52,669 nucleotides of DNA from DASRIA01 sp035650255 (GCA_035650255.1 DASRIA010000073.1:1-52669), one strand, 5' to 3'; counted from the first letter of the stretch, positions 33,709-42,702 are shown. Numbers and translations: made by a program. Notes: a model not told the origin generated them from the sequence alone.

Positions 33709-33795
33709 GCAACGGGAGCCCTGTGGGGCTGAGAGGGCGGTTGATCGCCGCCGACCGTAGAACCTGATCCGGGTAATGCCGGCGCAGGGAAAGGT
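33709..33795 (+). promoter_or_regulatory. TPP (THI-box) riboswitch
   Basis: The hallmark TPP aptamer elements are present in order: GGGGCTGAGAGG with CTGAGA (pyrimidine sensor), a variable P3a hairpin GGCGG-TTGAT-CGCCGCC, then GAACCTGATCC, GGGTAATGCCGGCG and AGGGAAAG. The thiO Shine-Dalgarno (GGTGGAG) follows within a few bases of the aptamer end and no terminator stem is visible. TPP binding therefore most likely blocks ribosome access, the common mode in actinobacteria. Confidence 0.95.
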
Positions 33796-33801
33796 GGAGC
33801 T

Positions 33802-34968
33802 TTGGAAGCGGAAAGACAGACGGCCGCCCACGAGGTGATCGTCATCGGAGCGGGAGCGATCGGGCTCTCGATCGCATGGCGCCTGACGCAGCGCGGCGTG
33901 CAGACGCTCGTGCTCGATGCCGGGCAGCCCGCCGGGGGCGCCACCGGCGTTGCGGCCGGGATGCTCGCGCCCGTCACCGAGGCCGACTTCGGCGAGGAGG
34001 CGCAGATCGCCCTGCACCTCGCCGGCCTGGACCGCTGGCCCGCCTTCGCGGCGGAGTTGCGGGAGGCGAGCAGCATCGACTGCGGCTACCGCGAGACCGG
34101 CACGCTGAACGTCGCCGTGGACCGCGACGAAGAGGAGGTGCTGCGGCGCATGCACGAGTACCAGCGCTCGCTGGGCCTCGACGCGCGCTGGCTCTCCGCG
34201 CGGGAGTGCCGCCACCTCGAGCCCGGGCTGGCGCCGCGCATCGCGGGCGGGATTCACGCCCCGCACGATCATCAGGTCTCCCCGCGGCTGCTGGCGCAGG
34301 CGCTGGCCGGCGCGTTCCGGAATGCGGGCGGCTTGCTGCGCACCGACACCCGCGTCACCCGGATTGCACCGCGGCTTGGCGGTGTCTCGGTCGTGACCTC
34401 GCAGGAGGAGACCCTCGACGCGGACGCGGTCGTGGTCGCCGCCGGCGCCGAGTCGGGCGCGCTCGTGGACGTGCCGGAAGAGTCGCGCGTGCCGGTCCGC
34501 CCCGTGAAGGGACAGATCCTGCGCCTGCGCGCGCGGGCGCCGGTCGCGCTCCCCGCCAAGCGCGTGATCCGCACGCCCGAGGTCTACGCGGTGCCGCGCG
34601 ACGACGGCGAGCTCGTCGTGGGGGCCACCGTCGAGGAGCGCGGCTGGGACCGCGCCGTGACCGCGGGTGGAGTCCTGGAACTGCTGCGGCGCGCGTATGA
34701 GGCGCTGCCCGGAGTGGTCGAGCTGGAGCTGGTCGAAGCGAGCGCCGGACTGCGGCCCGGCACCCCGGACAACGCGCCGATCGTGGGCGAGAGCGCCGTC
34801 CCCGGCCTGTGGTGGGCGACCGGGCATTGGCGCAACGGCATCCTGCTGGCGCCGCTGACGGCCGAGGCCGTGGCGAACGGCCTGGCGGGCGAGGCGCTGC
34901 CGCAGGAGCTTGCCGGCCTGGGCCCGGCGCGCTTTGCGGCCGGTGCGCGCACCCCGGTGGCGCGATGA
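33802..34968 (+). CDS. thiO: Glycine oxidase ThiO
   Basis: ThiO is an FAD enzyme that oxidises glycine to the imine used for the thiazole ring. The 388-residue protein has the dinucleotide fold VIVIGAGAIGLSIAWRL at residues 12-28, AAGMLAPVTEADFGEEA, a central beta domain and the C-terminal FAD contact GLRPGTPDNAPIVG and WATGHWRNGILLAPLTAE, as in D-amino-acid oxidase relatives. The start is TTG 33802 directly after the TPP riboswitch. The stop overlaps thiS as ATGA. Confidence 0.94.
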   Translation: MEAERQTAAHEVIVIGAGAIGLSIAWRLTQRGVQTLVLDAGQPAGGATGVAAGMLAPVTEADFGEEAQIALHLAGLDRWPAFAAELREASSIDCGYRETGTLNVAVDRDEEEVLRRMHEYQRSLGLDARWLSARECRHLEPGLAPRIAGGIHAPHDHQVSPRLLAQALAGAFRNAGGLLRTDTRVTRIAPRLGGVSVVTSQEETLDADAVVVAAGAESGALVDVPEESRVPVRPVKGQILRLRARAPVALPAKRVIRTPEVYAVPRDDGELVVGATVEERGWDRAVTAGGVLELLRRAYEALPGVVELELVEASAGLRPGTPDNAPIVGESAVPGLWWATGHWRNGILLAPLTAEAVANGLAGEALPQELAGLGPARFAAGARTPVAR

Positions 34969-35174
34969 AGATCGTCTTGAACGGCGCGCCGCGCCAGGTC
35001 GACGCGCGGATCACCGTGGCTGCGCTGGTGCGCGAGATCGGCGGCGGCCGGTCGGACGGCCGCGGGGTCGCGGTGGCAGTCGATTCCGCCGTGGTGCCGC
35101 GCAGCGCGTGGGAAGAGGTGGAGCTGGCCGAGGGCCAGAGCGTCGAGGTCGTGGGAGCGATCCAGGGCGGATGA
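34965..35174 (+). CDS. thiS: Sulfur carrier protein ThiS
   Basis: ThiS is a ubiquitin-like carrier whose C-terminal glycine carries sulfur as a thiocarboxylate. The 69-residue protein begins KIVLNGAPRQV, has the family stretch VAVAVDSAVVPRSAWEEVEL and VEVVGAIQGG, and ends in the required Gly-Gly. It overlaps thiO and thiG by 4 nt each (ATGA at both ends). No ThiF is in the window. Confidence 0.95.
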   Translation: MKIVLNGAPRQVDARITVAALVREIGGGRSDGRGVAVAVDSAVVPRSAWEEVELAEGQSVEVVGAIQGG

Positions 35175-35974
35175 CGGTCGAGCACACAGGACTCGAGATC
35201 GCCGGCCGCCGCTGGGCGTCGCGGCTGATCGTGGGCACCGGAGGGTTCCGCAGCCTCGAGGTGATGGAGGAGGCGATCGCCGCATCCGGCGCTGAGATCG
35301 TGACGGTGGCGCTGCGGCGGGTGGAGGCGTCGGCTCCCGGCTCGCTGGTCGAGATGCTCGATCGCGCCGGGTTGTTCCTACTGCCGAACACCGCTGGGTG
35401 TTACACCGCGCACGACGCCGTGCTCACCGCGCGCATGGCACGGGAGGCGTACGAGACGGACTGGGTGAAGCTCGAGGTGATCGGCGACGATCGCACGCTT
35501 TTTCCGGACCCGGTCGAGTTGCTCGACGCGGCGGAGACGCTCGTCGACGAGGGCTTCGTCGTGCTGCCCTACACGAACGACGACCCGATCCTCGCGCGGC
35601 GGCTGGAGGAGGCCGGGTGCGCGGCGGTGATGCCGCTCGGCGCGCCGATCGGCAGCGGCATGGGGATCCGCAACCCGTACAACATGAGCTTGATCGTCGA
35701 GCAGGCCGGCGTGCCGGTGATCTGCGACGCCGGTGTCGGCACCGCGTCCGACGCTGCGATCGCGATGGAGCTGGGCTGCGACGGCGTGCTGATGGCAAGC
35801 GCGATCGCACGCGCCCAGGATCCCGTGAAGATGGCGGCGGCCATGCGCGGCGCGGTCGAGTCCGGGCGGCTCGCATACGAGGCCGGGCGCATTCCGCGCC
35901 GGCTGCACGCGCGCGCCTCGACCGCAATGGAAGGCCGCGCCGAGTTCCACACCGACGTATCGTTAGACGCGTGA
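35171..35974 (+). CDS. thiG: Thiazole synthase ThiG
   Basis: ThiG builds the thiazole phosphate from DXP, the glycine imine and ThiS sulfur. The 267-residue TIM barrel shows SRLIVGTGGFRSLEVM, VTVALRRV, LLPNTAGCYTAHDAV, DWVKLEVIGDDRTLFPD with the Schiff-base lysine, VMPLGAPIGSGMGIRNP and ICDAGVGTASDAAIAMELG. The start is ATG 35171 overlapping thiS; the open frame further upstream is not coding. The stop overlaps thiE as GTGA. Confidence 0.96.
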   Translation: MTVEHTGLEIAGRRWASRLIVGTGGFRSLEVMEEAIAASGAEIVTVALRRVEASAPGSLVEMLDRAGLFLLPNTAGCYTAHDAVLTARMAREAYETDWVKLEVIGDDRTLFPDPVELLDAAETLVDEGFVVLPYTNDDPILARRLEEAGCAAVMPLGAPIGSGMGIRNPYNMSLIVEQAGVPVICDAGVGTASDAAIAMELGCDGVLMASAIARAQDPVKMAAAMRGAVESGRLAYEAGRIPRRLHARASTAMEGRAEFHTDVSLDA

Positions 35975-36654
35975 CCACCGAGCTCCCGGACACGGCGGGG
36001 CCGGGGCTGCGCCGCCGCGAATGGCTGCGCCGCGCCCGGCTCTATCTCGTCTGCGAGGCGAGGCCGCACGGGCGCGACCCGGAGGATCTCCTGCGACCGG
36101 CCCTGCAGGCCGGCGTCGACGTCGTGCAGCTTCGCGAGAAGGACGGCGACGAGCGCGAGATCGTGCGCGCGGGGCGCGCCTTCCGGCGGCTGTGCGATGC
36201 GTACGACGCGCTCTTCATCGTCAACGACCGGCCGGAGCTGGCGATCGCCTGCGCGGCCGACGGCGTGCACATCGGCCAGGACGACGCCGATCCGCGGGAA
36301 GTGCGCCGGATGGTGGGCCACGACTACCTGATCGGGCTGTCGACGCACTCGCCGGCGCAGGTCGATGCGGCCGCGGCTGTGGACTACATATCTGTCGGCC
36401 CCGTGCATGCCACTCCGACGAAGCCGGAATACGCCGAGGTCGGCACGGAGCTGGTGCGATACGCCGCGGAGCATGCAGAGGCGCCGTTCTTCGCGATCGG
36501 CGGCATCGACGCGGACAACGTCGCGTCCGTCATGGCCGCGGGCGCCGAGCGCGTGGCGGTGGTGAGGGCCATTCGCGACGCAGCCGACCCGGCCGCGGCT
36601 GCGCGCGCGATCCGGGACCGCGTCGAGGCCGCTGCGCCCGCCGGCGCGCGCTGA
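35971..36654 (+). CDS. thiE: Thiamine-phosphate synthase ThiE
   Basis: ThiE joins HMP-pyrophosphate to thiazole phosphate. The 227-residue TIM barrel has VDVVQLREKDGDER (phosphate/Mg site), FIVNDRPELAIACAADGVHIGQDD, IGLSTHSPAQVDAA, YISVGPVHATPTKPEY and FFAIGGIDADNV. The N-terminal 20 residues extend beyond the usual start. It begins at GTG 35971, overlapping thiG, and ends the thiamine genes; thiC and thiD are not in the window. The TGA stop overlaps the ATG of a small membrane gene. Confidence 0.95.
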   Translation: MTTELPDTAGPGLRRREWLRRARLYLVCEARPHGRDPEDLLRPALQAGVDVVQLREKDGDEREIVRAGRAFRRLCDAYDALFIVNDRPELAIACAADGVHIGQDDADPREVRRMVGHDYLIGLSTHSPAQVDAAAAVDYISVGPVHATPTKPEYAEVGTELVRYAAEHAEAPFFAIGGIDADNVASVMAAGAERVAVVRAIRDAADPAAAARAIRDRVEAAAPAGAR

Positions 36655-37175
36655 TGGCGGGTCGCGAGAAGGCCAAGCGCGAGCGCAAGCGGCGCCGGTC
36701 CAACCCGAAGCCCGCGGAAACTGCCGCCGCCGAGCCGGCCGCGCCGCGGAAGTCGAAGGACGACATCGCACGCGAGGCACTCGTGCCGCTGGAGCAGGGC
36801 GAGCGACCGCTGGTCGTGACGATCGCGGCCCTGATCGCGACCGGGATGGCGGTGTCCACCGTGGTCCTGTTCGCGATCGGCGTGGAGGTGCAGGGGAGCG
36901 AGTCGCGCAACCCGGGCACGCTGCTCTACGCGACGCTGATGACGGCGATGGCAATCGGCTTGTGGCAGGCCCGCTACTGGGCGGTGCTCGGCTTCCAGAC
37001 GCTGCTGGCCCTGCTGATAGTCATCTGGTCGCTGCTGCTGGTGCAGGCGGAGACCGCCGTCGGCGCGCTGCTGGCGGTTGCGATCGTGGCGCTCGCGGGC
37101 ACGATGTTCTGGTTCCTGGTGAAAGCCCTCGCCCGCATCCAGATGCCCGACCGGGGCCCGCCGCGAGGGGGTTAA
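36654..37175 (+). CDS. Small membrane protein with basic N-terminus
   Basis: A 173-residue protein. The first 50 residues are very basic and cytosolic-looking (KAKRERKRRRSNPK), followed by four membrane helices at about 57-78, 88-103, 106-125 and 128-152. The family is unrecognised but resembles actinobacterial proteins found next to thiE or lpd. The ATG at 36654 shares its A with the thiE stop (TGATG), so it belongs to the thiamine transcript. A transport role is not supported by any motif. Confidence 0.6.
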   Translation: MAGREKAKRERKRRRSNPKPAETAAAEPAAPRKSKDDIAREALVPLEQGERPLVVTIAALIATGMAVSTVVLFAIGVEVQGSESRNPGTLLYATLMTAMAIGLWQARYWAVLGFQTLLALLIVIWSLLLVQAETAVGALLAVAIVALAGTMFWFLVKALARIQMPDRGPPRGG

Positions 37176-37181
37176 TAAGCT
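37176..37181 (+). promoter_or_regulatory. Candidate -10 box for leaderless lpdA
   Basis: TAAGCT lies 6 nt before the ATG at 37188, immediately after the TAA stop of the preceding membrane gene. Confidence 0.45.
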
Positions 37182-37187
37182 TGCCCC

Positions 37188-38558
37188 ATGGCTGACGCAT
37201 ACGACATGACCGTGATCGGCTCCGGCCCCGGCGGGTACGTGGCCGCGATCCGTTCCGCCCAGGTCGGCATGAAGACGGCGATCGTGGAGCGTGCCGAGAC
37301 GCTCGGCGGCCGCTGCCTGAACGAGGCCTGCATCCCGGCGAAGGCGATGCTGAGGGCCGCCGACGTGCTGACCGAGGCACGGGAAGGCGCCGAGTTCGGC
37401 ATCACGGCGGGCGACCTCAAGTTCGAGATCGCGGGCGCCGGGAAGCACCGCGACAAGGTCGTGAAGACGCTCACGGGCGGAGTCGCCGGGCTGATGAAGA
37501 AGCACAAGATCGAGGTGCTGAAGGGCACGGGCGCGCTGGCCGGCAAGGGCAAGATCACGGTTGACGGGAAGGACGTCGAGACCAAGAACGTCGTGATCGC
37601 GACCGGGTCCGTGCCGTTGCCGATCCCCGGCACCAGCTTCGAGGGACGCGTGATCGACACCGCCGGGATGTGGCTCATGAACGAGCAGCCGGCGAAGCTG
37701 GCCGTCGTCGGCGCGGGAGCATCCGGTTCCGAGATCGCATCCGCGTTCGGCCGCTACGGGACCGAGGTGGTGCTGATCGACATGGTCGACCAGATCCTCC
37801 CGCTGGAGGACGCCGACATCGCGAAGGTGGTCGCGACCGCGTTCCGCAAGCAGAACATCCAGGTGGTGACGGGCGCACGCATCGAGGAGGTGAAGGCCGG
37901 CAAGGACTCGGTCGAGCTCGACTGGGGCGACGGTGCGCAGAAGTTCGACTACCTGTGCATCGCGGCGGGCCGTGCTCCCGACACCGAGGCGCTCGGGCTC
38001 GACGCGGCCGGCGTGAAGACCGGCGAGCGCGGGCTGATCGAGGTCGATGGGCGGCTGCGCACGTCCGCCGACGGCATCTGGGCCATCGGCGACACCGTGC
38101 ACGGCCCGGCGCTCGCGCACAAGGCCTCCGACGAGGGCATCATCGCCGTCGAGGACGCGGCCGGCCTGGACGTGCGCCCACTCGACTACGACGACATCCC
38201 GGGCGCGACGTTCTGCTCGCCCCAGGTGGCGAGCTTCGGACTCACCGAACAGGAGGCGAAGGAGCGCGGCGCCGACGTGGTGGTCGGCAAGTTCCCGATG
38301 GGCGGCGTCGGAGCGGCGACCGTCTACGGGGATCGCACGGGGATGGTGAAGATCGTGGGCGACTCGCGCTACGGCGAGCTGCTGGGCGCGCACGTCGTCG
38401 GCGTGCGCGCGACCGAGATGATCGCCGAGCTGGTCGTCGCGAAGGAGCTCGAGGGCGGCTTCGAGGAGGTCGCCCGCACCGTGCACCCGCACCCGACGTT
38501 CTCGGAAGCGGTGATGGAAGGCGCGCGGGCGGCGGCCGGCTGGGTCATCCACGCCTGA
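37188..38558 (+). CDS. lpdA: Dihydrolipoamide dehydrogenase (E3)
   Basis: E3 reoxidises the dihydrolipoyl groups of 2-oxoacid dehydrogenase E2 proteins using FAD and NAD. The 456-residue protein has DMTVIGSGPGGYVAAIRSAQ, the redox-active site LGGRCLNEACIPAKAML (C-x4-C), the NAD fold LAVVGAGASGSEIASAFGRYG, the FAD motif GIWAIGDTVHGPALAHKASDEG, and the C-terminal HPHPTFSEAV with the catalytic His and Glu. The disulfide loop LNEA differs from the usual LNVG but keeps the cysteine spacing. It precedes the first E1/E2 set and probably serves both complexes. Confidence 0.95.
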   Translation: MADAYDMTVIGSGPGGYVAAIRSAQVGMKTAIVERAETLGGRCLNEACIPAKAMLRAADVLTEAREGAEFGITAGDLKFEIAGAGKHRDKVVKTLTGGVAGLMKKHKIEVLKGTGALAGKGKITVDGKDVETKNVVIATGSVPLPIPGTSFEGRVIDTAGMWLMNEQPAKLAVVGAGASGSEIASAFGRYGTEVVLIDMVDQILPLEDADIAKVVATAFRKQNIQVVTGARIEEVKAGKDSVELDWGDGAQKFDYLCIAAGRAPDTEALGLDAAGVKTGERGLIEVDGRLRTSADGIWAIGDTVHGPALAHKASDEGIIAVEDAAGLDVRPLDYDDIPGATFCSPQVASFGLTEQEAKERGADVVVGKFPMGGVGAATVYGDRTGMVKIVGDSRYGELLGAHVVGVRATEMIAELVVAKELEGGFEEVARTVHPHPTFSEAVMEGARAAAGWVIHA

Positions 38559-38559
38559 C

Positions 38560-39132
38560 TTGGGCGCGACTTTCTACTTCGATCTCGGCTCGCCGTACGC
38601 GTACCTCTCCGCCGAGCGCATCAACTCGCTGTTCGACGAGCCGCCCGAGTGGCAGCCCATCCTGCTCGGCGGACTCTTCAAGATCCATGGGCGCAACTCG
38701 TGGGCCGAGGGGCCGGGCCGTGAGGAGGGCATGCGCGAGGTCGAACGGCGGGCGGCGGAATACGGTCTCCCGGATATCCGCTGGCCCGACCCGTGGCCGG
38801 GCGACGGGCTCACCGCGATGCGGGCGGCCACGTTCGCGAAGCAGATCGGCAAGGTCGTGTCGTTCTCGCTGGCCGGGTTCCGCCAGGCGTTCGCGGCAGG
38901 TCGCGATCTGAGCGACCCGGACAACGTCATGCTGGCCGCGGCGGCCTGCGAGCTCCATCCCAGCGCGCTCGCCAAGGCCGTGCAGAGCAAGGGAGTCAAG
39001 GACGCGCTGCGCGAGGCCACGGACGAGGCGTCCGCGCGCGGGGTGGTCGGGGTGCCCACCCTGGTCGTGGGTGACCAGGTGTTCTGGGGAGACGACAAGC
39101 TGGCTGACGCAGCGCAGGCCGCGCGGCTGTAG
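38560..39132 (+). CDS. DsbA-like protein, 2-hydroxychromene-2-carboxylate isomerase family
   Basis: A 190-residue thioredoxin-fold protein of the HCCA-isomerase/kappa-GST type. It has TFYFDLGSPYAYLSAERI (SPY/SPF where DsbA has CxxC), LGGLFKIHGRNSW, PLP-like PDPWPGDGLTAMRAATFAKQIG, and VVGVPTLVVGDQVFWGDDKL with the cis-Pro. No CxxC is present, so it is probably a glutathione- or other thiol-dependent isomerase or an uncharacterised relative, not a disulfide oxidase. The start is TTG 38560, one base after the lpdA stop. Confidence 0.82.
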   Translation: MGATFYFDLGSPYAYLSAERINSLFDEPPEWQPILLGGLFKIHGRNSWAEGPGREEGMREVERRAAEYGLPDIRWPDPWPGDGLTAMRAATFAKQIGKVVSFSLAGFRQAFAAGRDLSDPDNVMLAAAACELHPSALAKAVQSKGVKDALREATDEASARGVVGVPTLVVGDQVFWGDDKLADAAQAARL

Positions 39133-39154
39133 GCCCGACGTTTGCCGGTAATGT

Positions 39155-39172
39155 GGGGCGGGCACCCGCCCC
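39155..39172 (+). terminator. GC hairpin between the lpdA unit and the first pdh operon
   Basis: Perfect 7-bp arms GGGGCGG / CCGCCCC around GCAC, 9 nt before the E1 alpha ATG. There is no T-run. It could terminate the lpdA transcript or, since TAATGT at 39149 may be a -10, form the very 5' end of the pdh mRNA. Confidence 0.4.
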
Positions 39173-39181
39173 TCAGGACAA

Positions 39182-40435
39182 ATGGCGACCCAAAGGACAG
39201 CGCAGCAGTCACGCGGGCGGCGCTCCGGTCAGTCCGACGGCGCCGCGCGAAAGCACGATCTGCCGCCGAAGGACGAGGCGATCGAGCTCGCCCAGAAGAT
39301 GCTCCTGATCCGCCACTTCGAGGAGCGGGCGCAGGAGATGTACATGAAGGCCAAGATCGGCGGCTTCCTGCACCTCGCGGTGGGAGAGGAGGCGACGATC
39401 GTCGGCACGGTCTCCGCGATGCGCGCCGAGGACTACCTGATGTCCACCTACCGCGAGCACGGGCAGACGCTGGCGCGCGGCACCGACCCGAAGACCGTGA
39501 TGGCCGAGCTGTTCGGCAAGGAGACCGGCACCTCGCGCGGCCGCGGCGGCTCGATGCACCTGTTCGACATGGAGCGCCGGTTCCTGGGCGGCTACGGAAT
39601 CGTCGGCGGCAACCTGCCGCTCGCCGCCGGCGTGGCGCTCGCCTCCGATTACAAGGGCGAGGACTCCGCGACGGTCTGCATGTTCGGCGACGGCGCGTCG
39701 AACCAGGGCACGTTCGGCGAGACGATGAACCTCGCTGCCCTTTGGAAGCTCCCGGTCGTCTTTCTCGTGGTGAACAACCAGTACGGGATGGGCACGGCGC
39801 TCTCGCGTCACTCCGCGGTCACCGACCTGTCGTCGAAGGCGGAGTGCCTCGGGGTTCCGGGCGAGCGCGTGGACGGGATGGACGTCCTCGCCGTCCGCGA
39901 GTGCGTCGCCGAGCACCTGCGCCGTGCGCGCGAGGATCGCCAGCCGACGCTGGTGGAGGCGCTCACGTACCGCTTCCGTGGCCACTCCGCCGCCGACCCC
40001 GAGGTGTACCGCACCAAGGAGGAGGTGAAGCAGTGGCGCGAGCGCGACCCGATCGCGTCCTACGTGCGCCTGCTCGAGGAGGCCGGGTACCTGGACGAGG
40101 AGGGATTCAAGGAGCGCGACCGCGAGGCGATCGCGATCGTGGACGAGGCCGTCAAGTTCGCCGAGGAGAGCCCGGCGCCGGCGCTCGAGTCCCTGTACGA
40201 GAACGTCTACGTGCTGGGCGACCAGGTGCAGGGGTGGTACTCGGTGGACGAGCGCACGCCCGAGGTGCACCGCGGCGAGGACGAGCCCGAGGTCGGCAAG
40301 GGGGGCGTCGCGCAGGAGCTGGCCGAGGCCGGTGCCGCATACGCCGGCGCGGGAGACGTCCAGAAGCGCCGCCGCGAAGGCGAGGGAACCTCGGACACCC
40401 GGCCGGCGGACGCGGCGCAGAAGGAGTCCGGCTGA
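39182..40435 (+). CDS. pdhA: 2-oxoacid (pyruvate-type) dehydrogenase E1 component, alpha subunit
   Basis: E1 alpha binds thiamine diphosphate and decarboxylates the 2-oxoacid with E1 beta. The 417-residue protein has IRHFEERAQEMYMKAKIGGFLH (start of the domain near 45), TYREHGQTLARG, GRGGSMHLFD, GYGIVGGNLPLAAGVALA and the ThDP motif FGDGASNQGTFGETMN, with FRGHSAADPEVYRTKEE in the phosphorylation-loop region. The pattern matches pyruvate dehydrogenases. A 70-residue acidic/Ala-rich extension follows the usual C-terminus. The start is ATG 39182. The TGA stop overlaps the E1 beta start (TGATG). Confidence 0.93.
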   Translation: MATQRTAQQSRGRRSGQSDGAARKHDLPPKDEAIELAQKMLLIRHFEERAQEMYMKAKIGGFLHLAVGEEATIVGTVSAMRAEDYLMSTYREHGQTLARGTDPKTVMAELFGKETGTSRGRGGSMHLFDMERRFLGGYGIVGGNLPLAAGVALASDYKGEDSATVCMFGDGASNQGTFGETMNLAALWKLPVVFLVVNNQYGMGTALSRHSAVTDLSSKAECLGVPGERVDGMDVLAVRECVAEHLRRAREDRQPTLVEALTYRFRGHSAADPEVYRTKEEVKQWRERDPIASYVRLLEEAGYLDEEGFKERDREAIAIVDEAVKFAEESPAPALESLYENVYVLGDQVQGWYSVDERTPEVHRGEDEPEVGKGGVAQELAEAGAAYAGAGDVQKRRREGEGTSDTRPADAAQKESG

Positions 40436-41418
40436 TGGCGGTGATGCGCTACCGCGAGGCCCTCAACCAGGCGATGCGCGAGGAGATGCGCGACGACGAG
40501 TCGGTCTTCCTGATGGGCGAGGACGTGGGCGTCTTTCAGGGCGCGTTCAAGGTCTCGGAGGGAATGCTGGAGGAGTTCGGCGAGCAGCGCGTGCGCGACA
40601 CACCGATCTCCGAGAACACGATCGTCGGCATGGGCGTCGGAGCCGCGATGGCCGGCCTGCGGCCGATCGTCGAGATCATGACCGTCAACTTCGCGCTGCT
40701 CGCGATGGACCAGATCATCAACTCCGCGGCGCACATCCACTACATGTTCGGGGGGCAGGCAAAGGTGCCGCTCGTGGTGCGCTTCCCGCAGGGCGGAGGC
40801 CACCAGCTCGGCCCCACGCACTCCCACACGATGGAGGCGATCTTCCTGCACGTGCCCGGCCTGCTGGTCGCCGTGCCCTCGACGCCGGCCGACGCCAAGG
40901 GGCTGCTGAAGGCGGCCATCCGGGACGACAACCCCGTGATCTACATCGAGCACGAGTCGCTTTACGGGATGCGCGGCGACGTGCCCGACAACGGCGGGCC
41001 GATGCGCTTCGGCGAGGCCGCGATCAGGCGTGAGGGCACCGACGTCACGATCGTGGGGATCTCGCGCATGGCGATCACCGCCGAGCGCGCCGCCGAGACG
41101 CTCGCCTCCCGCGAGGACATCGAAGCCGAGGTGATCGATCCGCGCACGCTGCGGCCGCTCGACCTCGACACGATCCTCGAGTCCGTGCGCAAGACCAACC
41201 GCTGCGTGGTCGTCGAGGAGGGGTGGCCGCACGGTGGGGTGGGCGCGAACATCGCCGCGCTCGTCCAGGAGCAGGCCTTCGACGACCTCGACGCGCCGGT
41301 GCAGCGCGTGACCGGCGCGGACGTGCCGATGCCTTACTCGAAGGCGCTGGAGCAGGCCGCGATCCCGCACGAGGAGCACGTCGTGAAAGCCGCGCTGGCG
41401 ACCTTCAGGGACATTTAG
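40435..41418 (+). CDS. pdhB: 2-oxoacid (pyruvate-type) dehydrogenase E1 component, beta subunit
   Basis: E1 beta completes the alpha2-beta2 active site. The 327-residue protein begins MRYREALNQAMREEM and shows FLMGEDVGVFQGAFKVSEG, DTPISENTIVGMGVGAAMAG, VVRFPQGGGHQLGPTHSH and the C-terminal VVVEEGWPHGGVGANIAALV and VTGADVPMPYSKALEQ. The ATG at 40435 overlaps the E1 alpha stop; a longer frame upstream is a shadow of E1 alpha. E2 starts at the next base after the stop. Confidence 0.95.
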   Translation: MAVMRYREALNQAMREEMRDDESVFLMGEDVGVFQGAFKVSEGMLEEFGEQRVRDTPISENTIVGMGVGAAMAGLRPIVEIMTVNFALLAMDQIINSAAHIHYMFGGQAKVPLVVRFPQGGGHQLGPTHSHTMEAIFLHVPGLLVAVPSTPADAKGLLKAAIRDDNPVIYIEHESLYGMRGDVPDNGGPMRFGEAAIRREGTDVTIVGISRMAITAERAAETLASREDIEAEVIDPRTLRPLDLDTILESVRKTNRCVVVEEGWPHGGVGANIAALVQEQAFDDLDAPVQRVTGADVPMPYSKALEQAAIPHEEHVVKAALATFRDI

Positions 41419-42702
41419 ATGGCCGTCGAGGTCGTGATGCCCCGCCTGTCCGACTCGATGGAGGAGGGCACGGTGCTGCGCTGGCTGAAGTCGGTGGGCG
41501 ACGACGTGAAGCGCGGCGACGAGCTGGTCGAGATCGAGACCGACAAGGCCAATATGACCTACGAGGCCACCGACGAAGGGACGCTGATCGAGATCGTTGC
41601 CGATGAAGGCGCCACGCTGCCGATCGGGGAGACCATCGCGCGGATCGGGGAGGCCGGGGAGGCCGGCGGTGACGGCCGGCCGGCGCGCAAGGAGCCCGAG
41701 CAGAAGAAGGAGCAGCCCGCGCCCGAGGCGCAGGCGCCAGAGCCCCGGCCGCAGGCGCAGCAGACCGCGGAGCGGCCGGCGCCCGCCCCTTCCGGCAACG
41801 GGCGTGTGAAGGCCTCTCCCGTCGCCCGCCGGATGGCGCGCGACCTCAACGTGCAGCTCGAATCGATCCAGGGCTCGGGCCCCGGCGGCCGGATCGTGAA
41901 GGCCGACGTCGAAGCAGCGGCCGGGGGCGCACCCGCGGCCGCGCCCGCCGGGCGGCCGGCCGCCGCAGCCGCGCCACAACGCGCGCCGGAGCCCGCCACC
42001 GCCAAGGGCGAGGTGCAGGTGATCGAGCTCACGCGCCTCCAGGCCACCGTGGCCAGACGCATGGCGGAGTCGAAGGCGACGGTGCCGCACTTCTACCTCT
42101 CGATGGAGATCGACATGACCGAGGCAGTCGCCCTGCGCGCGCGGCTGAAAGAGATCGCATCGGAGGACCAGCCTGTCCCAACGTTCAACGACATGGTCGT
42201 GAAGGCGTGTGCCCGCGCGCTGCGCGAGTTCCCGCGCGCGAACGGCGCGTACCGCGACGGCCGCGTGGAGGTCTACTCGCGCGTCAACGTCGGCGTCGCG
42301 GTCGCAGCGCAGGACGCGCTGGTGGTGCCGACGGTGTTCGACGCCGATCAGAGGTCGCTGGGCGACATTGCGGCCACGACCCGCGAGCTGGCCGGGAAGG
42401 TGCGCGACGGCAAGATCACTCCGCCCGAGCTTTCGGGCGGCACCTTCACCGTCTCCAACCTCGGCATGTTCGGGATCAGCAACTTCTCCGCCGTGATCAA
42501 CCCGCCCCAGGCCGCCCTGCTGGCGGTCGGGGCGCTGGAGCCGAAGCCGGTGGCCGACCGCACCACCCGGCGCGTGGTCGTGCGCGACATGATGGGCGTC
42601 AACCTCGCCTGCGACCACCGCATCCTGTACGGCGCGGACGGCGCCCGGTTCCTCGGCCGGGTGAGGGACCTGCTGCAGGAACCGCTGGCGCTCGCGCTGT
42701 AG
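41419..42702 (+). CDS. pdhC: 2-oxoacid dehydrogenase E2 component (dihydrolipoamide acyltransferase)
   Basis: E2 carries the acyl group on lipoyl-lysine and transfers it to CoA. The 427-residue protein has one lipoyl domain (1-77, lipoylated Lys in EIETDKANM), a long Ala/Pro/Gln-rich swinging linker, a peripheral-subunit binding domain (KASPVARRMARDLN with GSGPGGRIVKADV), a second linker and the catalytic domain ending in the active-site NLACDHRILYGADGARFL. It follows E1 beta with no intergenic base. The Asp-His-Arg-x3-Gly active site fits, with Gly in place of the more usual DG. Confidence 0.94.
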   Translation: MAVEVVMPRLSDSMEEGTVLRWLKSVGDDVKRGDELVEIETDKANMTYEATDEGTLIEIVADEGATLPIGETIARIGEAGEAGGDGRPARKEPEQKKEQPAPEAQAPEPRPQAQQTAERPAPAPSGNGRVKASPVARRMARDLNVQLESIQGSGPGGRIVKADVEAAAGGAPAAAPAGRPAAAAAPQRAPEPATAKGEVQVIELTRLQATVARRMAESKATVPHFYLSMEIDMTEAVALRARLKEIASEDQPVPTFNDMVVKACARALREFPRANGAYRDGRVEVYSRVNVGVAVAAQDALVVPTVFDADQRSLGDIAATTRELAGKVRDGKITPPELSGGTFTVSNLGMFGISNFSAVINPPQAALLAVGALEPKPVADRTTRRVVVRDMMGVNLACDHRILYGADGARFLGRVRDLLQEPLALAL

